A DNA stretch of 64,000 nt from Winogradskyella sp. (GTDB lineage Bacteria; Bacteroidota; Bacteroidia; Flavobacteriales; Flavobacteriaceae), in assembly GCF_028282165.1 (NCBI RefSeq), contig NZ_JANQIM010000048.1:22776-86775 (forward strand), written 5' to 3'. Positions 33,764-41,507 of the stretch are shown in pieces; position 1 is the first letter of the stretch, and every line of letters starts with the position of its first letter. Position numbers and translations under genes: made by a program. The notes beneath the pieces were generated by a model, which had not been told where the DNA came from, ran no database searches, and worked only from the letters and a program-made list of their open reading frames with translations.

Positions 33764-34687
33764 TCAAATAGACTTTAAATGATTAACGATAGATTTTATT
33801 TCGGTTGCCGTATCATTGTTTGTGCTAGAATTAGCTCCATTCCACACTAGTTTCGTTTCAAACCTTTCTATATACCAGAATAATTCACTATTACTTAATT
33901 TAAGATATAAAAATGCATCCATAGAACTTGGAAATTTGTTTCTAAATTCGTTCAATTTGAGTTCTTTTATTGGTAAGAAGCCCTCGTGAAGAGACTTAAC
34001 GGAATTATAAGCTTCTGTATCGCTGTTGTTGCCTTCTGAGTTTCTTAAGAACACACGGAGTTTGTTATTTTCGTTATTGATTTTATCAGCAATCTGAATT
34101 GTTCTGATTAAGTAAAGTAACATATTTCTTGTAAGCCAAGAATCTCCGTAGAGGTTCGTAAGTGCATACAATTCATCTACATTCTGGTTATGCAGAATGT
34201 TTGCTAATTGAGTAGTACATCGACTTATAGAATCAATTGAAACCCCTTCAATATCGAATTCAGATCGCATTTGCCTAAGTAGATCGGCATATACTTCGTC
34301 TTGTCTCTTTATATGTGTATCATCACCAGCATCAATTAGTGAAACTATAGTTTGATTTATCTTTCTTTTTAGTTTGCCAAATTCAGAAATGACGTTTGGC
34401 AGTTGTTTTCGAAAAATAAGTAACCTAACTCTATGTTCAATACTTTGGATTGTTATTAGAAAAATACACATTAGGCCAATAAATATTAGGAAGTAAAATA
34501 TCTTGTCCCAGAAATTATTATAATTTTTAAATATCCCAAGAAATAATGCTGGTATATGATCAAATGTTGTAAAAGAGTGTAAGAGAGTATTGATTAATTC
34601 GGCTAACATCCAAGCGAGAATAGCCGAAATTAACCAACTTGCTACTTTTTTTCTATTCGACTTTTTTGAAACTAAAGTACTTCTCAT
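33764..34687 (-). CDS. Unknown 307-aa membrane protein inside the liv-type operon
   Basis: No family recognised. A basic N-terminus (VSKKSNRKK) is followed by two predicted transmembrane helices (about 16-36 and 62-82), then about 220 residues of helical, cytoplasm-side sequence by the positive-inside rule. The soluble part includes RQLPNVISEFGKLKRKINQTI, a possible coiled coil, and an aromatic FLYLKLSNSELFWYIERFE near the end. Its ATG overlaps livF by 4 bp and it ends one base before the binding protein. The topology would suit a sensor or gate that couples transporter activity to a cytoplasmic signal; this is inference. Confidence 0.7.
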   Translation of the reverse strand: MRSTLVSKKSNRKKVASWLISAILAWMLAELINTLLHSFTTFDHIPALFLGIFKNYNNFWDKIFYFLIFIGLMCIFLITIQSIEHRVRLLIFRKQLPNVISEFGKLKRKINQTIVSLIDAGDDTHIKRQDEVYADLLRQMRSEFDIEGVSIDSISRCTTQLANILHNQNVDELYALTNLYGDSWLTRNMLLYLIRTIQIADKINNENNKLRVFLRNSEGNNSDTEAYNSVKSLHEGFLPIKELKLNEFRNKFPSSMDAFLYLKLSNSELFWYIERFETKLVWNGANSSTNNDTATEIKSIVNHLKSI

Positions 34688-35388
34688 ATCATAAATTCCT
34701 TAATGTATTTTAAACTACCGAGATTTCCCGTATTCCTTCGTCCTAATTTTAAACCGACAACTTTGTCAGCCGTATCCAATAATTCTTTAATTCTATGCTC
34801 TATAGTAATTAGCGTTATACCATTCTCTTTTATGGTGTTCAACCACTTTAGTGCAACACTAACGTTATTGCCACTTAATCCAGCTAATGGTTCATCATAC
34901 AATACTATTTTAGGACGATTAGCTAATACCATTCCAAGGCTCAAGAGCTTTCGTTCACCACCACTTAATTTGGAAGCTAACTGTTTTCTTTTGTTAGATA
35001 ATATGTCTATTTGAGCAAAGACATCTTCAACCCGTTTTCTATGTTCTCTTTTATGATTCAAATGCAAAAGCCCCATTTCTAAATTCTGTAATACGGTCAT
35101 ATCCTCAAACAATTCATTTTGCTGAGGGATATACATCATGCCTTTTTTAATTAGATGATGACTTCTTTGATTCGTTATATCCTCGCCACAAAATACTATC
35201 TTTCCTTGCTTTGAGTTACTCCAAATAGGTACTATACCATATATAGCCTTGAAAAGTGTACTTTTACCCGAGCCATTAGAACCAATTAACAAAATCGTTT
35301 CACCTTCTTCCACTGTTAAATTGACATCAAAAAGTACTTGCTTTTTTCCATAGCCTGCATTGATATGTAGTACTTTTAATAAACTCAT
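34684..35388 (-). CDS. livF: ABC transporter ATP-binding protein, LivF-like
   Basis: A 234-residue ATPase. Walker A GSNGSGKS, Q-loop YIPQQNELFEDMTV, signature LSGGERKLLSLG, Walker B IVLYDEPLAGLS and switch His in TIEHRIKEL. Similar in length to LivF; the VLQNLEMGL element after the Q-loop is typical of HAAT ATPases. It overlaps livG and the next gene by 4 bp each (ATGA-type), so it is translationally coupled. Confidence 0.93.
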   Translation of the reverse strand: MSLLKVLHINAGYGKKQVLFDVNLTVEEGETILLIGSNGSGKSTLFKAIYGIVPIWSNSKQGKIVFCGEDITNQRSHHLIKKGMMYIPQQNELFEDMTVLQNLEMGLLHLNHKREHRKRVEDVFAQIDILSNKRKQLASKLSGGERKLLSLGMVLANRPKIVLYDEPLAGLSGNNVSVALKWLNTIKENGITLITIEHRIKELLDTADKVVGLKLGRRNTGNLGSLKYIKEFMI

Positions 35389-36128
35389 ATATAGGCGTTT
35401 AGTACAGCTTTATTATTTCGCATTGTTGCATAGTCAACAAACTTTGTAATTGTACCCCCATTTAAAAACAGAATTTCATCTGCAACTGCTTGGATAAAAT
35501 CAGTATTATGCTCAATAATCAATAGTATTTTTTCTTTCTTTAATACCTTAACGATTAATTCTAATTTCTTGTGATATAATGGATTGACTCCTGCGACAGG
35601 TTCATCTAACAGTATCACTTCTGCATTATTAGCGATGCAACAAGCTAAATTCAATAACTTTTGCTGTCCATAAGAAATCTCATTCGCTTTGCTTTCTGCT
35701 ACATCTGCAATAAAACAGTCATTCAAAATACGTTCTGCTTTACCTTTATTGGTATCCTGTTCGTTAGTTATAGACCTGATAGGAAAAAGCACTTTCCACC
35801 ATTGTTCTCCGCTTTGATTTTGAAATGCTAGTATTACATTGTCAAGTACTGACAATTCTCCAATAAGTCGCATATCTTGAAATGTTCGACTTATACCTTT
35901 GGTATTACGCCTATGAGGTGATAGCTTATCTATAAGCTCATTATGCAGAAGAATCTTTCCATAATCTGCTTTTAGAAATCCAGTTATGATATTAAATAAG
36001 GTCGTTTTTCCACTTCCATTGGCGCCCATTAAAACCGCTACTTTACCTTTCTCCAATTGAAAGGACACATCTTCTAGAACACTCTTATCTCCAAAGGATT
36101 TAGCAATATGTTGTATATCAAGAGACAA
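35385..36128 (-). CDS. livG: ABC transporter ATP-binding protein, LivG-like
   Basis: A 247-residue ATPase. Walker A GANGSGKT (about 34-41), RTFQDMRLIGELSVLDNV as in LivG, an unusual signature ISYGQQKLLNLA (SYGQQ rather than SGGQQ), Walker B VILLDEPVAGVNP and H-loop IIEHNTDF. LivG proteins normally have SYG(E/Q)QR, so this is within family limits. First gene of the operon. A TATATTTG box and a palindrome lie upstream. Confidence 0.93.
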   Translation of the reverse strand: MSLDIQHIAKSFGDKSVLEDVSFQLEKGKVAVLMGANGSGKTTLFNIITGFLKADYGKILLHNELIDKLSPHRRNTKGISRTFQDMRLIGELSVLDNVILAFQNQSGEQWWKVLFPIRSITNEQDTNKGKAERILNDCFIADVAESKANEISYGQQKLLNLACCIANNAEVILLDEPVAGVNPLYHKKLELIVKVLKKEKILLIIEHNTDFIQAVADEILFLNGGTITKFVDYATMRNNKAVLNAYI

Positions 36129-36202
36129 ATTCTCAGCTATATTTCATATTAGGTTTACTTTCGCAAAAGACTATGTTTTCAGCATAAAGCTTTGCATAAA
36201 TC

Positions 36203-36210
36203 CAAATATA
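36203..36210 (-). promoter_or_regulatory. -7 box (TATATTTG) of the liv-type operon
   Basis: TATATTTG on the minus strand, 75 bp before the livG ATG, matches TAnnTTTG. No TTG is present at -33; the region is instead occupied by the palindrome at 36232-36249, centred about 30 bp upstream of the box, which is the position expected for an activator. Confidence 0.6.
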
Positions 36211-36231
36211 GCTGCAAAAACAATACTTTTT

Positions 36232-36249
36232 ATACGTAGAACTACGTAT
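36232..36249. promoter_or_regulatory. 18-bp palindromic operator, copy 1
   Basis: ATACGTAGAACTACGTAT: 8-bp inverted repeat around AA, followed by T on the plus strand. A 22-bp stretch including it is identical at 51110-51131, upstream of the restriction-modification gene. It is not a terminator for the minus-strand genes because no T-run follows in that direction. Confidence 0.7.
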
Positions 36250-36260
36250 TTTTCAGGGAA

Positions 36261-38063
36261 TTACTCCTTTTTTTTCGCCACAAACGTCCCATTAGGCTGT
36301 ATAAACTTCACTTGGTCAATTTTACCATCGGTTTCCAAAAACTCAATTTTAAAACCTTCCAGCACCTTAAAATTAAACTTATGCTCAGCTGTTGGGACCA
36401 GTTCGTATTCAGGCTGACCTGGGACAAAGACGTAAAGGACGTTTTCATCTTTAATATAGGTTTTCACTTCTGTACCCATGAGATCGTACAACCCAACATA
36501 CTGTTCCAACGTTTGGGTATCCACTACAATAGTGTTAGGCGTGCGTTTAAAAGCAATGGCTTTCGTCAAGGGCTCAATATCCGCTTTAAGATAATCGATG
36601 TCACCAGCCGTATTTGCAGTAAACGTCACCTTTAAGGCACTGCGAATTTGTGAGGCGTCAATTTTACCATCGTTGACATCGATCAACTCAAAAGTATCGT
36701 AATGGAAATGGTGCAAATATTGGCGATTATCCTCAAGTTCCGCATAAAGCGAATCCTTTTCTACCACAATATCAAATTTGCCATACCCTTTATTCTCGTA
36801 GGTGCCTGTATAGTCCAGTAAAATATGGGAGGGTTTTGTGCCTTTAACATTAGACGTTTCATCCGTCCCCTCAGCATCTTCTTGTGCGTTTAAGATTTTT
36901 TCTAAATCGGCTTTGTGATTTTCTGCCCATTCGGTCTTTTCAACGTTGAGCATATGATCCGCGGCGATGTTTCTTATCAATCGCGGTACAGCAGAGCCAT
37001 TTTGGTTAGCTAACACCACAATGCCTAAGCTATCCGTTGGATACAGGGCGACACTGGCAGTAAAACCATTGATATTACCACCGTGTTCGACCATATAATG
37101 CCCTTTGTACGAGTGTAAAAACCAACCGTAACCATAATTAGCATACTGTATGCCTGGTAACTCTTCCGTAGGAAAGCCAGCCGCCGCAACCATCTGCGAA
37201 CTCATGGCCTGTTTTACATAAGCTTCAGGGATAATTTGCTCATCACCATATTTACCTTTATTGATCCAAAGCATCAACCATTTACTCATATCGTTTACAC
37301 TACTATTAATGCTTCCAGCAGGCGACATGGCAGCAATATCGTAGTAATCCATTTTTTCGATGTTGCGGTCATCATCCAGTTGATAACCTTTAGCTACATT
37401 AGTGCCATTTTTCATGCCATCGATCATGGTGTTAGAGCGATTCATACCTAGAGGTTTAAAGAAGAGGTCTTCGATATTGTCTTCCCAAGTCTTTCCCGTA
37501 ATTTTTTCGGTAATAACACCCTGTAATAAAAATCCGAAGTTATTATAGAACCATTTTTGTCGCACGCCAGTAAACGGTTCCTGGTATTGCATACGAGCCA
37601 CCAAAGTATCCTTGTTGTGCGTTGGGAAGAAATACCAAGCCCCATCGTGTCGTGGTAAGCCCGTACTATGGCGCATTAAATCTTTAATGATGATGTTGTT
37701 GTTCATTTCATCATTGTAAAATTTTAGTCCAGGCACATAATCTAAGGGGCTGTCGTCCAAAGATAGTAGGTCCTGCTCCTGTAAAATACCAAGTAATGCA
37801 GAGGTAAAGGCCTTTGTTGAAGAACCAATGGCAAACAAGGTATTGGCATCGGCAGGTATTTTATTCTCATAGTCGGCATAGCCAAAGCCTTTGGCATAGA
37901 TGATTTTATCACCTTCTACAATGGCTACTGCAAAACCGGCCGCCTTAGTAGTTTCTAGTAACAAGCTGAATTGCTTTTCGATGTTTTTAAGGCGTTTATC
38001 GGTTTGGGCAAAGGATAAGGATATAAATACGATAAGGGCAATGCTGAGAATACGAGTTTTCAT
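36261..38063 (-). CDS. Secreted serine hydrolase, beta-lactamase class C family
   Basis: About 600 residues, with a signal peptide (RILSIALIVFISLSFAQ). The beta-lactamase/esterase domain occupies about residues 25-380: the SxxK nucleophile motif in IGSSTKAF, YNN in KWFYNNFGF (YxN), and HGG in VEHGGNINGF. A C-terminal DUF3471-like beta domain (about 420-600) follows. Such proteins act as esterases or D-amino peptidases in the periplasm; resistance to antibiotics should not be assumed. Two ATGs, 38084 and 38063, are possible; the second gives MKTRILSIALIV directly before the signal core. Confidence 0.9.
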   Translation of the reverse strand: MKTRILSIALIVFISLSFAQTDKRLKNIEKQFSLLLETTKAAGFAVAIVEGDKIIYAKGFGYADYENKIPADANTLFAIGSSTKAFTSALLGILQEQDLLSLDDSPLDYVPGLKFYNDEMNNNIIIKDLMRHSTGLPRHDGAWYFFPTHNKDTLVARMQYQEPFTGVRQKWFYNNFGFLLQGVITEKITGKTWEDNIEDLFFKPLGMNRSNTMIDGMKNGTNVAKGYQLDDDRNIEKMDYYDIAAMSPAGSINSSVNDMSKWLMLWINKGKYGDEQIIPEAYVKQAMSSQMVAAAGFPTEELPGIQYANYGYGWFLHSYKGHYMVEHGGNINGFTASVALYPTDSLGIVVLANQNGSAVPRLIRNIAADHMLNVEKTEWAENHKADLEKILNAQEDAEGTDETSNVKGTKPSHILLDYTGTYENKGYGKFDIVVEKDSLYAELEDNRQYLHHFHYDTFELIDVNDGKIDASQIRSALKVTFTANTAGDIDYLKADIEPLTKAIAFKRTPNTIVVDTQTLEQYVGLYDLMGTEVKTYIKDENVLYVFVPGQPEYELVPTAEHKFNFKVLEGFKIEFLETDGKIDQVKFIQPNGTFVAKKKE

Positions 38064-38266
38064 TTTTGGTTGGATTTGATTCATAGTTTTTATGGACTAA
38101 TCCCTCGAACTGACGAATTTAGTCTATAAATCATGTTCTCGAGAGTTCTACTGAGCTCGTCGAAGTACATCTTGACGGTTTGTTGTATACCAATTTAAGT
38201 TTAGCTACTAGATTAGTATTAAAAGTCCTTACTAAGTTACTCTTTTTAAAGGGACTTTAAAAAATT

Positions 38267-38296
38267 ACAATTCGTCATTGAAATATTACAATTCGG
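38267..38296 (+). promoter_or_regulatory. LytTR-type direct-repeat operator
   Basis: Two 9-bp repeats, ACAATTCGT (38267-38275) and ACAATTCGG (38288-38296), are separated by 12 bp and part of an 11-bp perfect repeat ATTACAATTCG. Each differs from the LytTR consensus (W-M-M-G-T-T-N-R-K) only at the G. The 21-bp periodicity is that of AgrA/LytR sites. It lies upstream of the operon that encodes a LytTR regulator at 42641. Confidence 0.7.
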
Positions 38297-38329
38297 TTAG
38301 TCACGTTTTAAAAGTCTTCAAATGTGTCG

Positions 38330-38337
38330 GATATTTG
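38330..38337 (+). promoter_or_regulatory. Weak -7 box (GATATTTG) of the signalling operon
   Basis: One mismatch to TAnnTTTG, 20 bp before the ATG at 38358, and no TTG at -33. A weak core promoter would fit activator dependence on the LytTR site about 45 bp upstream. Confidence 0.4.
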
Positions 38338-38357
38338 TACTAACAAAAACAAAACAC

Positions 38358-38780
38358 ATGGGCACACTAGTAAAAATTGCAGTTTTATTCATCATAAGCA
38401 TTTTCACCTTTCATTCGCAAGCACAGGAATCTTATAGCTTAACCGTAAAAGTTGAAGATGCCGATAATAACGATGGCAAAATGTTGATAGCAGTTTACGA
38501 TAACGCATCAGATTTTTTGGACAAGACATTTAAAGGTACTAAGAGCGACATCAGTAACAATGGATGTGTGGTAACTTTCGAAAACATCCCAGAGGGCACT
38601 TACGCTGTTTCCATTTTTCATGATGAAAATGACAATGGTAAGTTAGACAGCAATTTTATAGGTATCCCAAAAGAAGATTATGGATGCTCAAATGGTGCTA
38701 CGGGCTTTATGGGACCTCCAAAATGGAAAGATGCGAAGTTCGAATTAAAATCAGATAAAACAATAACCATAACACTTTAA
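38358..38780 (+). CDS. DUF2141 secreted protein
   Basis: From the ATG at 38358 the product is 140 aa with a signal peptide (VKIAVLFIISIFTFHSQAQ). The DUF2141 pattern is clear: LTVKVEDADNNDGKMLIAVYD at the start, IPEGTYAVSIFHDENDNGKLDSN.. in the middle and GIPKEDYGCSNGATGFMGPP near the end. The family is a small periplasmic or outer-membrane beta-sandwich of unknown role. An in-frame start further upstream (38322) lies before the predicted transcription start and is unlikely. First gene of the signalling operon, 11 bp before the next. Confidence 0.88.
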   Translation: MGTLVKIAVLFIISIFTFHSQAQESYSLTVKVEDADNNDGKMLIAVYDNASDFLDKTFKGTKSDISNNGCVVTFENIPEGTYAVSIFHDENDNGKLDSNFIGIPKEDYGCSNGATGFMGPPKWKDAKFELKSDKTITITL

Positions 38781-38791
38781 CCAATAAACAC

Positions 38792-39415
38792 ATGAAGAAT
38801 TTATTTATAGTCGTTTTGTTGGTCGTGACTGGAATAACGCAATCACAGACCAATTTTGAAAAAGGCATGACCAAAGCCTTTGAATTTTGGAACGCTGATA
38901 AATGGGACGAGGCTGAAAATATGTTTGAACGCATTGCTAATGCCGAAGCAGACGAATGGTTGCCTAACTATTACATTGCACAAATGAATAGTCTAAAAAG
39001 TTGGGATGAAAAAGACGAAGCCGTTATAAAGGCTCAACTTGAAAAAGCGCAAGAACACCTCGATATCGCCATGATGAAAAGTGAAGATAACGTAGAACTT
39101 TTAGTGATGCAAGCACAGATCTATACCAATTGGGTGGCGTTTGATGGTAGAACTTATGGAATGAAGTATTCGGCAAAGGTTGCCCAATTGTATGCTGAGG
39201 CCGTAAAGTTAGATCCGACAAATCCTAGAGCCGCATTTTGTAAAGCCGATTGGGATATGGGGAGTGCTAGGTACTTCGGAAAGGATCCAGCACCTTATTG
39301 CAAGGATGTTGAAGCGTCTATTGAACTTTTTGATACCTTTAAACCAAAGAGCGATTTTCATCCAAATTGGGGGAAGGAACGTGCTGAAAAGACTTTAGCA
39401 CAATGCAAAGGATAG
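38792..39415 (+). CDS. Secreted TPR-like protein
   Basis: A 207-residue exported protein (signal peptide IVVLLVVTGITQSQ) of helical-repeat type. TPR-like segments occur at FEFWNADKWDEAENMFERIA, LEKAQEHLDIAMM and YAEAVKLDPTNPRAAF. Two Cys near the end (FCKADWD, YCKDVEA) may pair. Similar proteins occur next to 2TM kinases in flavobacteria, so it may be a periplasmic partner or output of the system. Function unknown. Confidence 0.82.
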   Translation: MKNLFIVVLLVVTGITQSQTNFEKGMTKAFEFWNADKWDEAENMFERIANAEADEWLPNYYIAQMNSLKSWDEKDEAVIKAQLEKAQEHLDIAMMKSEDNVELLVMQAQIYTNWVAFDGRTYGMKYSAKVAQLYAEAVKLDPTNPRAAFCKADWDMGSARYFGKDPAPYCKDVEASIELFDTFKPKSDFHPNWGKERAEKTLAQCKG

Positions 39416-39434
39416 TATTTTAATATAGAAAACA

Positions 39435-40793
39435 ATGAAAGAATTTTTTAAAACGGTAATTAAGGGAATAATAGTAGCGATAGTGCTTATGACTGTCGAT
39501 CAATTGATTCGCTATTTCTCTGGTGCTACCATTACTTTTGATAAGAAGTTCTTAAGGATGTTTTCTTATTACATCATTTATTCTGTTCCCTTAACCCTTG
39601 TCAATGTTTATTTTTTTGATTATTTGAATCAGAAAGTAGTTTGGGTAAAATATGTTAAATACCGTTTTGTTATAGGGTTTATAGGCTCAGTAATAATATC
39701 ACTGATCACCATCTTTTTTGTACGTATCTTCATTGGACTCGTCGTTGAAGGTGAAAGTTGGTTAGAATTTGTTGCGGGTGAGCGCATGCGATACTACCTG
39801 AGTGCACTATTTATAACATTGGCTATATCTATTTTTTTTCATGCTATTTATTATTACAAGGAATCACAAAAAACTAAGGTTAAGGAGCAAAAGGTTATAG
39901 CAGGTACTGCAAGTGCCAAGTTCGATGCCTTAAAGAATCAGTTAGACCCACATTTTCTATTTAATAGCTTAAATGTATTAACGAGTTTAATTGAAGAGAA
40001 TCCAGATAGTGCCCAAAGGTTTACAACCGCCTTGTCTAAAGTCTATCGCTATGTGCTAGAGCAGAAAAATAAGGAACTAGTAACTGTAGATGAAGAATTG
40101 AATTTTGCAAGAACCTATATGTCGCTTTTAAAAATGCGATTTGAAGACAGCATTATTTTCGAGATTCCAGATAAGGCTTCAAACCCAGAAAGTAAAGTGG
40201 TGCCTTTGTCCCTACAGTTGCTTTTAGAAAATGCTGTGAAACACAATATGGTAACCACAAGTAAACCATTACACATAAAAATATACGAAGATGGAAATCA
40301 TTTGGTAGTGATGAATAATCTTCAACCAAAACAAATCGTAAAGAAGGGTAGTGGTGTAGGTTTAGAGAATATTAAACAACGCTACAAACTACTTACAGAA
40401 CGAAAAGTCTATATCAATCAAAGAGACACGGATTTTGCAGTAGCAATTCCTATGCTCACAAAACAAATATCAATCATGAGAGCAGCACAAAAATCACAAG
40501 AACGTCTTAATGACGACTACGTTAGAGCACGTAAACGTGTAGAAGAACTTAAAGCATTTTATTACAGCCTAATTGCTTATGTCCTTGTTATACCTTTTTT
40601 AATTTTTATATGGTATAAATATTCACAGCATACCATTCAATGGTTCTGGTTTCCAATTTTTGGTTGGGGCATTAGCTTAGCTTTTCAAGCGTATAGAGTG
40701 TATGTCGATGAAGGTGCTTTTGGAGCCAAATGGGAAGAACGCAAAATTGAAGAATATATGCGTCAGGAAGAAGAAAAAAATCGTTGGAAATAA
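39435..40793 (+). CDS. LytS-type sensor histidine kinase with C-terminal 2TM domain
   Basis: A 452-residue membrane kinase. Four N-terminal transmembrane segments (about 8-28, 38-60, 75-100, 120-143), then a His_kinase region with the phospho-acceptor His in LDPHFLFNSLN (about residue 173) and an ATPase part with N-box LLLENAVKHNMV and G-box GSGVGLENIKQRY. After the kinase, residues 350-452 form an extra 2TM module (charged helix ending RVEELKAFYY, two TMs, WEERKIEEYM). A 2TM module after the catalytic domain means the kinase core is held by membrane segments on both sides. Partner: the LytTR regulator at 42641. Confidence 0.9.
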   Translation: MKEFFKTVIKGIIVAIVLMTVDQLIRYFSGATITFDKKFLRMFSYYIIYSVPLTLVNVYFFDYLNQKVVWVKYVKYRFVIGFIGSVIISLITIFFVRIFIGLVVEGESWLEFVAGERMRYYLSALFITLAISIFFHAIYYYKESQKTKVKEQKVIAGTASAKFDALKNQLDPHFLFNSLNVLTSLIEENPDSAQRFTTALSKVYRYVLEQKNKELVTVDEELNFARTYMSLLKMRFEDSIIFEIPDKASNPESKVVPLSLQLLLENAVKHNMVTTSKPLHIKIYEDGNHLVVMNNLQPKQIVKKGSGVGLENIKQRYKLLTERKVYINQRDTDFAVAIPMLTKQISIMRAAQKSQERLNDDYVRARKRVEELKAFYYSLIAYVLVIPFLIFIWYKYSQHTIQWFWFPIFGWGISLAFQAYRVYVDEGAFGAKWEERKIEEYMRQEEEKNRWK

Positions 40794-40803
40794 AACTTAA
40801 GTC

Positions 40804-41118
40804 ATGAAATATCAAGATTCTAATCTAAACTACATAAAGGCCAAAAACAGGGTCGAAAAAGAGCGAGGTTTTTACACACATCTCATCGTATATGTGTTGG
40901 TAAATATAGGTATTACACTAATTAAAGTATGGAATGATTTAGATAGTTGGGAAAGCTTTACCAATGAATTAATCAGCATCAACGTACTTAGCGTTTGGTG
41001 TATTTGGGGTATCTTTCTCATATTGCATTTCATGTCCTTTAAGTTTGGCAGCGCTTGGGAAGAGCGTAAAATAGAAGCGTTAATGAAAAAAGAATTGTCT
41101 AAAGATTCAAAAAAATAA
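40804..41118 (+). CDS. Stand-alone 2TM domain protein, 104 aa
   Basis: Contains one 2TM module only: amphipathic KAKNRVEKERGFYTHL, TM1 (about 24-43), a short loop, TM2 (about 64-84) and the closing HFMSFKFGSAWEERKIEAL. It closely matches the C-terminal module of the kinase just upstream (10 bp gap), so it may dimerise with it in the membrane. No catalytic residues are present. Confidence 0.88.
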   Translation: MKYQDSNLNYIKAKNRVEKERGFYTHLIVYVLVNIGITLIKVWNDLDSWESFTNELISINVLSVWCIWGIFLILHFMSFKFGSAWEERKIEALMKKELSKDSKK

Positions 41119-41122
41119 TAAC

Positions 41123-41461
41123 ATGGAAAAGTATAGCATAGAACCTTATAAAGACAAAGATGAGGTTTCAGATTTTAGAAAAGAAGAAGCATATTTAAGA
41201 GCTAAGAAGAAGGTCGATTCCATAATTGGATTTTACTGGCATTTTGCAGTATATCTTGTGGTCAACATTTTTCTAATTATCCTTATTGGTGTTAATGCAG
41301 GGTTTAATGGATTTGGACCTTATGCTACAGCTACATTTTGGGGAATAGGATTGTTCTTTCATTTTTTGGGTGTTTTTGGACCAGATTTCTTTTTCGGTAA
41401 GGATTGGGAAAAACGGAAGATCAAAGAGTTTATGGATAAAGAAGAACGCAACTGGGAGTAA
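41123..41461 (+). CDS. Stand-alone 2TM domain protein, 112 aa
   Basis: A second free 2TM module (RAKKKVDSIIGFYWHFAVYLVV, second TM ending FGPDFFFGKDWEKRKIKEFM), 4 bp after the first. It has a 24-residue acidic N-terminal extension. Together with the kinase module and its sister it makes three related membrane modules in one operon. Confidence 0.88.
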   Translation: MEKYSIEPYKDKDEVSDFRKEEAYLRAKKKVDSIIGFYWHFAVYLVVNIFLIILIGVNAGFNGFGPYATATFWGIGLFFHFLGVFGPDFFFGKDWEKRKIKEFMDKEERNWE

Positions 41462-41507
41462 GCTCAGTAGCCAGTTGCAATTTTCAGTAGGTAAAAAAAA
41501 CCGAATT

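Noticed and set aside
36232..36253. Palindrome plus T-run read as a terminator
   Set aside because: The T-run follows only on the plus strand, where no gene ends; all neighbours are minus-strand. Operator reading is preferred.
36261..38084. Serine hydrolase as an antibiotic-resistance beta-lactamase
   Set aside because: SxxK/YxN/HGG motifs are shared with esterases and peptidases; the large C-terminal domain and Bacteroidota context do not support resistance.
41370..41507. N-terminal extension of the amidohydrolase into the 2TM gene
   Set aside because: It removes the signal peptide from the N-terminus and overlaps the 2TM reading frame.
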